Of a stretch of DNA of 64,000 nucleotides, positions 1-11,600 are shown piece by piece. The notes beneath the pieces were generated by a model that searched no databases, was not told the DNA's origin, and was given only the letters and a program-made list of their open reading frames with translations. This stretch comes from Pachyseris speciosa (taxonomy: Eukaryota; Cnidaria; Anthozoa; Scleractinia; Pachyseridae), in assembly GCA_016490735.1 (NCBI GenBank), contig JAEMWC010000351.1, forward strand, positions 661,501 through 725,500, given 5' to 3'. The position numbers and the translations under genes are program-made. The first letter of the stretch is position 1; each line of letters begins with the position of its first letter.

Positions 1-179
1 GGTGGGGGAGGAAAGGAGAGAAGGAGAGCTTGCACTCGTGTCTCATAAATTTGAATTTCTGCGTCCAAAAATTGGACGCAAAATGCTGATTGGCTGATTT
101 GACCGGGTGATGACATGATCTATCATCGAGCGTGGACTGCGTGGTTTGATTGTTTGGTTTTTGTCCGGAAAAGGCGAGA

Positions 180-530
180 CATTTGTATTCTGCGAAGCGA
201 AAAATTCTCCAAATATATGAACTGTCCGTCAGATTTGAAACCAGAACAGCGTCTAGCAGTCGATAGCTTACTTCAAAGCAAAGATGTTCTCGCTGTTTTG
301 CCTACATAATTTGGCAAAAGTATCAATGCGCGCCGCTGCGATCTAAAATAATTGGTCGCAGACAGTATTGTTTGTTTTCCCACTTCAAAGCGTTATCGAC
401 GACCAGGTCGCCGAAGCCCGAAGTATGGGGATGTCTGTTGCGATCTTTCTTTTGACCGGGGCTTCTATTTGGCGTAGTTGCTGAGGTTGGCAAAGTTCGC
501 TTCATCCTTGGTCCGACATCCGATACCTCA
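180..530 (+). pseudogene. RecQ-like helicase fragment, broken
   Basis: One frame reads PSDLKPEQRLAVDSLLQSKD followed by VLAVLPT, which resembles the segment leading into the Walker A loop of RecQ-type DNA helicases. A TAA stop falls exactly where the glycines of the loop should be; FGKS follows in frame. After a frameshift, around 388-470, the frame reads SVIDDQVAEARSMGMSVAIF, which fits the next helicase segment. There is no start codon, no later motifs, and at least one stop plus one frameshift. I read it as a relic of a repeated, helicase-bearing sequence. The family call rests on resemblance only. Confidence 0.5.
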
Positions 531-848
531 ACTTCATTCTCCGGCTTCAGTTAGCAAACTTTGGGTTTACCGCGTTCAATGTGGCCGCAATAAAGCTGAA
601 ACCTTCGCTGGTTTTTCGTATTTTTTTTGTAGCTCACGGTAGGCAGAAACTGAAGAGTTATTTTTTTTCCGCGACGATTCCCGTCTTTTGCTTTGCGTGT
701 GCCAAAGTTGTTCTTTCGTGTCCTTTCCTGTTCGACGGAAGAAACAAATTTCCGGTTTGCGCTGATTGCCCAAATTTTGACAGCTCAGGCAGCCGGAAGC
801 GATAGGGAGCATTAGGGGCGGAATTCAAATCGCAGAGAGATCGTTGCA

Positions 849-912
849 AGCTCTCTTTCCATTTTTCCATCCTTCCACCCCCCACCCCCGAGAGAGCTTG
901 CTCGCAGGCTAA
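849..912. repeat. Solo end of a foldback MITE family
   Basis: The stretch ending GAGAGAGCTTGCTCGCAGGC + TA matches the right half of the complete 81-bp foldback at 57761-57841, including the C-rich centre. The left arm is missing, so this is a truncated copy. Confidence 0.55.
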
Positions 913-983
913 TGGTCTCCAGGTCGATGATCTCGACCCCTCTAGTCGATCTCCTGGAGTTTGTTCTGTGACCAAAACGTTTT

Positions 984-1243
984 GGCTTTCAATTGAGTGT
1001 CGATTGGTTAGTACAACTCGCGCCAAGTTCAAGTTATTGTAGTTACGTAGTTTTTTAAATTGTAATAATTTATAATTATACATGTACTAACAAATAATTA
1101 GATTTCTTAGAAATTTTAGATTCTTAATTTTTTAGATTGTTAGCTAAATTTTATCCTTCCTTTAGTTTTGTTATTTATTTGTTTATTTGTGGGCTTCCTG
1201 CGAAGTAGCTTTCAGCTAAGTGGAGTGCCACGTAAAATAAAGT

Positions 1244-1276
<33 letters not shown>

Positions 1277-1426
1277 GTCAACCAATCAGATCCAAACCCA
1301 AAATCAAACGTGACTTGCACGTTCCCATTTTGCCACACTTAGCGTCAGCTACGTGTAAACTGCAAGGTGCTCTAATCGGCTCGTTGTGCTGTTGGCGTCT
1401 AGCTGTTGTGAATTGAAAAGCGCTCT
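984..1426. mobile_element. MITE family A, copy 1, interrupted
   Basis: The ends TTTCAATTGAGTGTCG and AATTGAAAAGCGCTC-TA match the terminal inverted repeats of the intact copies at 8770-9051 and 54721-54992. Internal blocks (AACTCGCGCCAAG, CAACCAATCAGATC, CTACGTGTAA) also match. About 245 bp of unrelated LINE-tail DNA splits it at roughly 1033-1276. The left terminus is degraded. Confidence 0.65.
1033..1276 (+). mobile_element. LINE 3' tail nested in MITE A
   Basis: AT-rich DNA ends in AATAAAGTT followed by eight CTGT units (1245-1276). A 3' end closing on a tetranucleotide microsatellite is typical of 5'-truncated CR1/L2-type LINEs. It interrupts the MITE, so it inserted later. No coding sequence remains. 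Confidence 0.5.
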
Positions 1427-4400
1427 ATTTTCGATAGATCTCTCTGTTATTACAGATAATTTATGGAAGAGACAACCTGCCAATACGGGCACCTCTCATC
1501 TCGCCCAGCCGTGATCGGAAATAACACTGAGAGCAAAACTCGAGGGCACTCAGAACTAGTTTGGTCGATCTGTTCTGGACGGATAGAGTTATAAATTACA
1601 CATTGGAGATTGGATGTTCGGCTGCCAATTTTATCACAACCCTTTACTTTTCCACCATCCGTTGGCCCCACAACACTGATATGGTCCATGGAGCACACGG
1701 CCCGAACGCACAATCTAATGCTCGAGAGGTCTTGAATAAACTAAAACCATTAATGATTAAATTTATTCCCTTTCCAATATAACTCTCTTATAGATATATT
1801 AATTATTCGACCAGTTTTTACCCCAATACGAAGCTCTTTAGTAATGGCGTGACTGCTGAATTTATGAACTCCCCGGTGTGATTTTTACGCATGGTTATTT
1901 ACTTAATGTTTTAGCTAGGATTTCGATGTTATTTATTTGCATTGGTTTAGAGCAGTAGGTTGTAACGACTTGACTTATAGACAGACGTAAATAGAAACAG
2001 ATGAAAAAGATAATATAGCATTTGATTTTAGAGAATTCCAAGCGAAAAGGAGAAACTTTCAATCGGCATTTGAAGCGTCACGTTGCTCAGGCATTCGTGT
2101 ACCGACCACGCAATGCTTGTGGGATGCCTGTAAACTTCCTTTGTCTCTAATCTCTGTATTGACTAAACACTTTCCACTGCGAATCCACGGTTTCTCAGTT
2201 CTTCCTTGTATTAATTAACCCCAAACGTTAACTTTTTTTTAACTGACCGCTGCACAAAAACCCTGGGCAACGATGCCTTTATCTGTCAACTGTTCGACGC
2301 CTGTATGCCTTCAGGCGTATTGACTACATATACAAAACGTTAGTGTGCAGTAACTTTTTGTTCAAAGTTAACGGGTTTACTGTTTTCGTGGAGCGATTAA
2401 AGGAAGGTTACGTTGAATATTTCTTTTACACGACTCTGAGGCGTTTAATTCTTTTGTAATTCTCGTTTGTAATAACGCGACAAGCGTGATCTCTGTCCTA
2501 TTCGAGTGTCACTTACTGATATGAGTCATCGCTGTAGTATTTTGATAGTATTTACATTACGGGCCATTCGCGACACGATAACAAGAAGAAAAATTGCACG
2601 AGATGGATCACGTAAGGCCCCTCGGCAATGAAAATTAACGATTTGTTAGCCGCAGAGGGGAAGTTTGACGTAAAAAGGCAAAAATTAAACTTCAATACGA
2701 ACGGAAGTCAAGCAGTAAGCAGTGGGCTGAAAAAATGTCGCTCATACCTAAAATAACCGATTGCTATTTCTTGCCGTCTTATTTCTATCACCGATGATCT
2801 GAATACAAGCACGGAAGCTCGCTTATTCGGTACAAGCGGTCAAATGGGGTAAACGCGACTTCTTAATACCTTGATAATCGCTCGTGGCCATCTGCAATGA
2901 ACAAACTAAGCCTCGGAGTTTCAAGTCACGGCATTTCAACAAACAGAATCAACACGAAAGCTGATCACACATCACTTAGCGTCTGAAACTCTTCGAAGAA
3001 AATGGAAAGCAAAGGCAACAAACCTCACCTTCAAAATATGCGTTCCTCCCGCCCTAGAACGAGTTTACTCTCGCTATCGAAGAAGGACCAAATAATCGCT
3101 GTTGATGAGAGAAAAACAAAGCTAGGCTCCTTTCAGAAGTTAAATGAAACTCACGTATGGCGTGCCAGTCAATTGTCGATATTCGGCGCTTATCGTGTAA
3201 TTATATACGTCTTTTTATTTCGGAGCGCTGAGCCGAAACCCACAAAGTAAACGTAAATGGCAGGGCCATATAAGGTATAGGGTGGATGTGGTACGTCGTA
3301 AGAACACTCTTTCGTCCCGTTGGCTTGTCCAAGCCAGCCGGAATTGGAAAAATATATTAAGCACAGAAATAGTGATGAAAAAGTCTGGCTTCTTGCAACA
3401 AAATAACGCGAAAAAAAATTAAAAGGAAACTTTTGTTTATGATGAAGAATAAATTCATCCAATCCGAAGAATCGAAACAATTTCCGCCAGTTTTTCCAGC
3501 CCCATTTTGAAGAATTTTTAAGGATTTGAATTTACAATCATTACAGAAGTAGAAAATTGAAAACAAGGCAAAACAAAATCTCACTGTTTATTCATTCGGT
3601 TGTTCAATAGAATTCTTAAAAATCGAACAAAAATTGTCCGCTGGAGTACCGCACAATTTAACTCTGAGCCTCAGCTCTTTTTCAATTTCTGAGGATGTGA
3701 TATTGCTTTTTACAGGATGGAAATGACCATGAAGAATTTAATACTGAAAAGGCCACAAAAATTACTGCTTCCCACTCTTTTGAATGCCACAAAATTAAAA
3801 GCAAAATATCAATGCGCATAGTGAAACTCTTCAGTTAAAAGGTACATGTTTATTATTTTACAAATTTAAACTTTTATAATTAATTGATCGGAATGACCCG
3901 TGAGTCCGGCACTAGTAAACAGCATTTCATGAGCAAAGTATGTTTCTAGCGGTACTATAAGGAGACCGCGAGTTACCCTGTGATTCTTGCTTGTTCGATG
4001 CATTTCCTCTTGGGAAAACGTGGAGCAACGAACTAGTTTTATTTATCTGTCTCCGAAACATCCAGCCGACATAATTTTCAATTCGAATGCCACGTTTTTG
4101 ATAGAGTTTTGATTTCCCTTGGAAATGAACAGCCTCATGAAGCACGAAGCCGGGAAAGATCCAGAAAACTGAAGTGCTTATAGAATGCAAAGAGGTTTCA
4201 GTGACGTCTGGTCCATCATCCGTCATCAGTCAACCGGACTGTTTTATATTACTTCTTCTCTTGAGGAAGGTTCTCCTGTATCAGATATCACGTAAACTAC
4301 GCGTACATTCTGCACAGTCCGAAGCTGCTCGAAAAACGGGGATTTTTTAAAGAATGGTTGGTATTTTGGCGTGATTTATAACTCAGTGTGGGGTAACATT

Positions 4401-7047
4401 GTCGGGGCTGGCTGGAATCCAAAAAAAAAAATTATAATAATTTTTTTGGGAGGGGGAGGAAGGGGGTTAACACCAGCTCCTGGTAACACGTATTTCATGG
4501 ATAGCTAAGGTACATCTTTGAAAAATCCACTCGTGCCTTTGTTACGTATTTTAAAGCTTTTTAAATTCGCGACAGCCTCCCCCCCCCTTCCCCCAAAATT
4601 CTCCGAACAAAGAAAGGCTCCTAAAATCTGAGTTATTTTATGTACACCCAGTGAATTGGTACTTTCGAGCGAGAGTTTTGCCTGGGCAACTGCTTACTGT
4701 ACGTGCACCTCCTTATATTTCATGATCAGCTAATAACACTATTAGCATATATTAATATTAAAATGACACAGAGTGTGTTATCTGAATCTAACTCGACGAT
4801 ATTATTTATTTATTTATTTATTACAATTCATGGCACTAATGAGAAAAAAAAAAAGTAAAGAAAGGAGCCATTGGAGTTGCACAAAAGAGCCAGAGACCCC
4901 ATGCAAGGCGCAACACCATAAATACTATTTACATGAAAAAAACTAAAATGATATAAACGTCATATTCTAACTACAATTAAAAATGCAGAACAATCAAGCG
5001 CAATGTGGCAAATCGACTAAACCTGACAGTTCCATCGACAGGCCAAAAATTACCAGGCCGGCCCAAAAACCCTGCAACACCACGCCTAAATGAATGTACA
5101 TTGTGACTAAGGCGGACCTCTTATGGTAGACTGTTTCAGCTATCCACAATTCTGTTAAAGTATGAGTTTTTAAAACTGGTAGTTCAACAGCTCGAGATAT
5201 TAGTATTGAATAAAAGGTATTGTGAGGCAGTACCCAGAAGTCTACCAGGATGAGCTGTAAGACTGGCTTGAATACCTCAGTGGAAGAAAACAATTTCTTG
5301 CATTCATAGGTTTAGCCTCTAAAAAATCGGGCAGATGAATTCCCACGTTTTCCACATCCTCGTTATCCACAGTATGATCTGGAGACAGACATCACTCTCT
5401 AGACACAGAAGTAGCTTCAGGCAACATGGCGAAGGTCTTCAACTTTATAGGACTTCAAAGTCTTCTACTGTTCGAAGGATTCTCTCTGCCGTCTCGTAGG
5501 AATCGCGAGCAGGCGAAGATGCGTTGCGATTTGCATAACCCCGCCCCCAATCAGAACCATTAACATAAATAACCCCTGCTTCCTCCGACATCCCGTTACT
5601 ACGGACACCGATGAGAACCTTGTTCGGACGGACAAGATAACTTTTCTTTCTTTTGTCGTGACTGTTTTCTGTTTCCCCAAACTCCCCCCACCCCGCCCTT
5701 CTCGCCCGCTCTGCTTCAATGTTTAGTCAGACACAATAACACACATGCACTTGAACTGAAAAGGCAACTCCCCCCCCCCACCCCCCACCTCAATCCCTTG
5801 TTTCCCGCTATTGTGCGTAGCGTATACACAGCGAAATTTGAGTACCAGCCTCTGCATGCCTTTTTCAACTGAGTGCACGTGACTGTCACGCAGTATTATC
5901 TGCCCTTTGCATTTATTATCTTGGAGCCGGTTAGACAGGTGAGCAATGCACTTGCAAAAGGATGTTAGGCTCGAATGGTAACAAATTCCTGTGTATGATG
6001 CATTCAATGTTATCCAGTGTTATTCGTAGTTCTCGTCGCCGTTTATACCATCTAACCAAAAAAGATCTCACGCAACAAACAAACAACAAGAGCGACCGCC
6101 CTTTGCACCCTGTCACGCAATGCGCTCAGCGTGCTGATCATGAACTTATCCACTGCTCATCATCTTCTGATTTTGTTTTAAAAAACTCTGACATTGTAAA
6201 ACGCGAATGGATTCTCCGCTCGTTGCGAGGGAGATCGACCACGTCGAGTAAGTTACTTCATTTTCAATCCGTATGTTTTGTTCTTAGTTATTTTTGAAAA
6301 ATGTTTCTAAGTATAATCGAGTAGGCCCTTTGACTGATTTAACAAACCAGAGGACACTGACACATATACCAGTCATGTCCAATGCGCAGATGTGCTCACA
6401 TATATTGAAATTCGAATGAAAAATCGCAACCAAATAGAACCCTTTTAACAGTGTGCTAAGCGAGTGAAATCCTCTGTTTGGACACGAACGCTCAGCGGCG
6501 CATTGGACAATTACGGGATTAAAACCGGGCTTAAGAAACCACAAGCTTGTTTGGCTCCATTTGCTCTTAACATTTGTTCATAAGGAAATCAAACTAGCCT
6601 TTCTAAAGAGAGGTCTCTTGACGGTAGCTAAGCACGTTTTCCGAACCGAGTATTTTTTGACGAAAGCCGGCGAGTTGCTGATAGTTGTAGCTGCATTTCA
6701 CATTAGACGTTTCCACGGCTTTCAACTTTTGATTTTTACCAGGTACCGAAGATCTATTAACATTGCTAGAAAGAGCACCTAAAAATTAATAAAATGGCTA
6801 CGTTTGAGGGCTATATCTTGCTAAATAGCAAAAATACGGTTGTACAAATTTGATTCCATGGCTTAATTTGTGACGTTACTCGATGATGTAAGCTTACGAT
6901 TACAAATTTGTGGGTTCATGTACTTGTGCATATAATTAACGGCATGACTGTGTCTGTTTGGCTTGTCACATAACGCTATGATAGCGTGACGACATTGTTG
7001 GCTTTTTGGTCGGGCGCGCACTTGATTTTAGCCACAGGCTCCCCAAC
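1427..7047. other. Gene-poor flank, no supported gene
   Basis: Open frames are short and none resembles a known protein. Visible items are a short TTTA run at 4802-4822 and several G- or C-homopolymer stretches (4445-4465, 4577-4595, 5768-5788). I see no gene. Confidence 0.5.
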
Positions 7048-7656
7048 CTCAAAATTCGACTCTGCGTCAGCTTGTTTATTTAGAGAATTGTATAGGAAAG
7101 TCTATGATTGATCCATTTAAACCAAGTGACGCTGTTGACTGTTGTCAGTACGTGACTTGGCTCAAATGGACCAATCAGAGTTGACCTTGCGTAGCGACCG
7201 TTGGCTCGAAGTCGGTCACAAGCATATCAGGAAAGCCGAAGAAGCAAACTTTAAGCCAAAATTTTCGTTCTTCACGAGTCTTTCGACCGCCGAAGCACAC
7301 GTATGTGGAGTGAAATTTATTGGGCTTTATGGAACTGTTGGTTTTATTGCGATTCGGGACTTTTACTTTCGAGGAGAGAGCGATTTGTGGAGTGACGTCT
7401 GACCAGCGATTGATGCGATCGATGGAGCGATCTGCCTTCTCCTTCTTTTAGAAGGAGAGACAACGATTTCGAATAACTTTCACTAAACGGCGTCAGAATG
7501 GCTTCCAAATCGGCACAAGAGACAAGTACGCGACACATTTGAGGTAGGAAACTTTATTTCTAATTAGATAATAATTTACACAATTTTTTTTTACGATCGG
7601 TGACTTTCCCATACAATTCTCTATATAAACAAGCTGACGCAGAGTCGAATTTTGAG
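7048..7656. mobile_element. TIR element with ~55-bp arms
   Basis: CTCAAAATTCGACTCTGCGT and onward (7048-7103) recurs inverted at 7602-7656 with few mismatches. The interior holds an 86-codon open frame at 7142-7402 with no recognisable domain. No clear target-site duplication was found. It ends about 100 bp before the long hairpin upstream of gene A. Confidence 0.6.
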
Positions 7657-7761
7657 CTCGGAAAGACTGTGGATTAGCCTCCCACGCTGTCATTTTCCCA
7701 TTAGCGTTCGGCATAGATAAAAAATTTTGATGCACTTTTCGTTTATGCCCAACGCTTATGT

Positions 7762-8076
7762 TACAAAAAAAATGCACTTAAACAATGCGAAACAGTGAAA
7801 TAACAAATTTTCAGGGCAGATAAGCACCAAAGAGACAAAAATAAATACAAATATGGCGAGGATGGTGAAGGATGGAAAAGATTGAAACGGATTACAAATA
7901 ACCTTTTTGAAAAATTTAGCCTAAAGCTTTCAAAAAGGTAATTTGTAATCCGTTTCAGTCTTTTCCATCCTTCACCATCCTCGCCGTATTTGCATTTATT
8001 CTTGACTCTTTGATGCTTATCTGCCCTGAAAATTTGTTATTTCACTATTTCGCATTATTTAAGTACATTTTTTTTA
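7762..8076. repeat. Long foldback hairpin upstream of gene A
   Basis: The left arm at 7762-7910 and right arm at 7930-8076 are inverted copies about 148 nt long with few mismatches, separated by a 19-nt spacer. Landmarks are GGCGAGGATGGTGAAGGATG in the left arm and CATCCTTCACCATCCTCGCC in the right. The right arm ends about 80 nt before the AG that precedes gene A's first ATG, so the hairpin lies in the promoter or in a 5' intron. Confidence 0.85.
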
Positions 8077-8159
8077 TCTCTCTAACAATGACCCAAACTA
8101 TCGTGACCGTGCTCCTTTAAATCCTCTGCTAATTTCTGTCCTATGTCAATATCTACAGG

Positions 8160-8607
8160 ATGTCTACTTCCATATCCGAATATAAACGTAAAAGAACTTG
8201 GTTTATAACTATCGTCGTCGTGTTTGTTATGTCATGCATCGGTGTGGGGCTTTTTCTGGGATACTGGTTTACCAGGAGTCAACCGCTGCAGGAGGTCGAC
8301 CTCTCAGAGCATCCTGGGTCTTTAGGTGGTCCTTACAAGCGCGCCAGCGTGGCATCGGACGCCGGACCGTGTTCCCACATCGGCAAAGACATTCTTCAAC
8401 GAAACGGATCGGCGGTCGATTCGGCGATTGCAACGATGTTGTGTGTCGGAGTAATCAATATGCAGTCGACAGGGATCGGAGGCGGCGGATTTATGCTCGT
8501 GTTCAACCGGAGTGGACAGTCGGCGGAGGTGTTTGATTTTAGAGAGACCGCTCCAGCCAAAGCTAGCGAAGACATGTTCAAGAACGCTAGCTACAAACAG
8601 CTCAATA
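8160..8607 (+). CDS. GGT1: Gene A exon 1 (residues 1-149)
   Basis: It encodes the cytoplasmic tail, transmembrane anchor and the large-subunit start through FRETAP. The donor is AATA|GTAAGT with one nucleotide left over, completed to Ser150. An in-frame TAA at 8130-8132 lies upstream if the transcript is unspliced there. Confidence 0.9.
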
Positions 8608-11600
8608 GTAAGTAAAGTGAACATTCGATATCTTTCCTCTTTATAACATAGCTCCGATATGGTCGATCCGTTTCTGGTCACGTGTTCCAAACGCGCGAGG
8701 CCTGGGAGAAAGCCTGTTGTACCGGAGGTGCGGAGGTGAGGAACACCACACAAACATTCACAGCGAATAGAGCGGTTTTCAATTGAGTGTCGAAAGTAAT
8801 TTTCGTTTTGCTTTGGTTTTGCATTGCTTCGCTCTGTGATTGGCCAGGAAAACTCGCGCCACTTTCTCAACCAATGAGAAGCAAAACCAAAACCAATCGA
8901 AACTTGCACGCGCGTATTTTCCCGCGTTTTACGCCGGCTACATGTAATTGCTTTGTGTTCTGATTGGCTTATTGCACTGCTCACTTCTGCTGTGAATGGT
9001 CAGAGTAATTGCTTTGATTTTGGTTTTACGACACTCAATTGAAAAGCGCTCTAATTCAAAGAATTAATGAAAAAATAGAACTTTCTTTGTGTTTCTTTCT
9101 AGGCACACTAGCGACAGGTGTCCCAGGTGAAGTGCGTGGTTACTATGAAGCCTGGCAATCATATGGCCGGTTACCATGGAAACAATTGATACAACCAGCC
9201 ATTGATAAGGCCAAGTATGGGTTTATAATATACACCTCGCTCTACAAGACGATGGTGAAAGAGGAAGAGAGTTTGAGGAAAGATCCAGGATTGAAGTAAG
9301 TTCGGCAATTTTTGTGTGGCTCGGAACATTTTGTTGTGGCGTGCCACATGATGCACGGTATGTGGAACACTATAGACACGATAAAAAACAAACAACATAG
9401 TCTTTGTGTAGAACAACAACTTATAGAACGGACACTACAGTCTGGGTGTTAACAGACTAATGCCCAGGCTCACGATAACTGCACCACCCCGCGGGCCTGA
9501 CACTTAGTCATGGTTGTGTTGCTTGTGATGCCTGTGCGCGTGCGAGGTTCGGCGAGGGAAGCGATCTTTTCCCGCGCACGCTCACCCCTCTAGCGAGCCT
9601 AAATGAAATCTGGCAAATTACGCCGCGATTTACACGAGAAATGGCTCGTTTGGTTTTGATTCTTGATTAAAAATCGTATGCTGCAGTTAAACGAGCAATT
9701 CAGTATTTGCTTGTGCAGGTGGTGCGAGATTTGGGAGACTGGGGTCACGTATCTAGCGAACGGCAGTAATCACACAGGTGGCCACTCTTGCACAAGTGAC
9801 CTACGACAGGACAAGTCAGGGTATTGTGGCGAAATGTTCAGCTTGTAACTTCGAAGTACTTGGAATTTTGTGACTTTTTCTTGTCGCGTCACTTGTATGA
9901 GGGTGGGCCCTCGTGCGAATTTGCCCCCGCCAGTGACGCTTGCTACAATTAAAAAAAATTGCGGCGTTTTGCGGCGGTGAGCTTAAACTGTTTCATTTTA
10001 ATTGTCTCTAGGCAGCTGTTTTTTGATACTGAAGGAAACCTAAAAAAACTGGGAGACAACATCACTAATCCTCAATACTCCAAAACCCTCGAGTACATAC
10101 GGGACGATCCCGAGAGCTTTTATAACGGACCGCTAGCTTCAAGGATTGTGCGGGACATCAGCTTGCGGGGTGGTATCATGACTTTAATGGACTTAAAAGA
10201 GTACAAAGTTGTGCGAAAGAAGGCGTTGGTCAATGAACTGGGAAATATGACTTGGTATACGGTCCCGCCACCCTCTAGCGGACCGGTGATAACTCTCATA
10301 TTAAATATCCTTAAAGGTAAGCTTTATTTTTAACTTATCACTAAGGGATAATATAAAAGTGATGTAATTTCTGTCATAGCCATAACCTTGAAAAACGTTT
10401 TCAAGACACTAACCCGGATCATTTAGTTTTGAAAATTTCCTTAAAGAAAAAAAACAACTAATAATTTACTTTGTTTTAAAGAATTAATTGTACAAGTTTG
10501 CAATTGTTAACTTTAATAGTCATATTCCTGAGTCTGGAACTTTGGAAGACTGGCTGAAGATCGCTTGGGTAGTCAAAAAGGCCATCAAGATGAAAACTAT
10601 TATCAGTGTTAATTTTCATTTGCAATAGCTTTGTTTTTATTTTATTCTTCCCACCTAACTCTATTTTCCTTCACAACAGACCACCAATGCCGTTTATAAC
10701 AGTCCTGGTTCGAAATTTCTCCTTCCAGTACCTTTTACTACCTCTTCGAACGGCCGCGTCCTTTTTTAAAACTCTGATTGATATCTTCCTTCTTGTGTCT
10801 TCACCATTGTAAATTTCACACACTGTTGCAAAATTTTTTAAGCCCCTTCATTCCATTCTACGAAATACCTTGTTAGACTTGCAACGTCTTATTTAGAATG
10901 TTTTTATTACCATTGCAAAATCTCCTCAAAGAGTAACGCAATATTACCAGTTTTAGGTGACTTCGTGACGTCAAGATTACGCGCTATCTGACTCACTCAA
11001 TCTTGCATTTTTCAGGCTACAACATGACGTCAGAGTCACGTGCTAGTACAGCCAATTCTTCTCTAAGTTTTCATCGCATAATAGAGGCGTTTAAGTTTGG
11101 TTTTTCATGGAGAGCACGACTAGGTGATCCGGCTTTTAACAAAGATATAAACGAGGTTGGTTAGTAAGACCTGATAAGGGTGTGTCATATATACTATGGG
11201 TGCCAGAGGGATTTTCTCGAACGTTTACGTGGCATCCAGCATAATCGGAATATGTGCAAGAAATTACTCTGGTAGCAAGGGTGTGTGGTACGTGGCTTTT
11301 TCAGTTAGCGTTGTACAGTTTACAAATGATCCCCAACGGGCAGTGAAAAATGTCGCCATAGAGGTCGAGTCTTGGACTTCAGAGATCGCGTGTCAGTTCG
11401 TTTTATTTCCGCATTAAATTTCATTTTTTTTTCAGTTCAGTTCAGATTACTTTGTTACATTTCACTTCATCATATTTTATTTCATCATAGTAAACTTCAT
11501 TTCGTTTCATTTCATTTCATTTCATTTTATTTCATTTCATTTCATAGCCATTCATTTTCATCTCATTTCAGCTAATTCCGTTGTTTTAATTCGGTGCATT

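Noticed and set aside
8322..8984. 220-codon minus-strand frame over gene A exon 1
   Set aside because: Shadow of the GGT exon and of MITE A; no recognisable domain.
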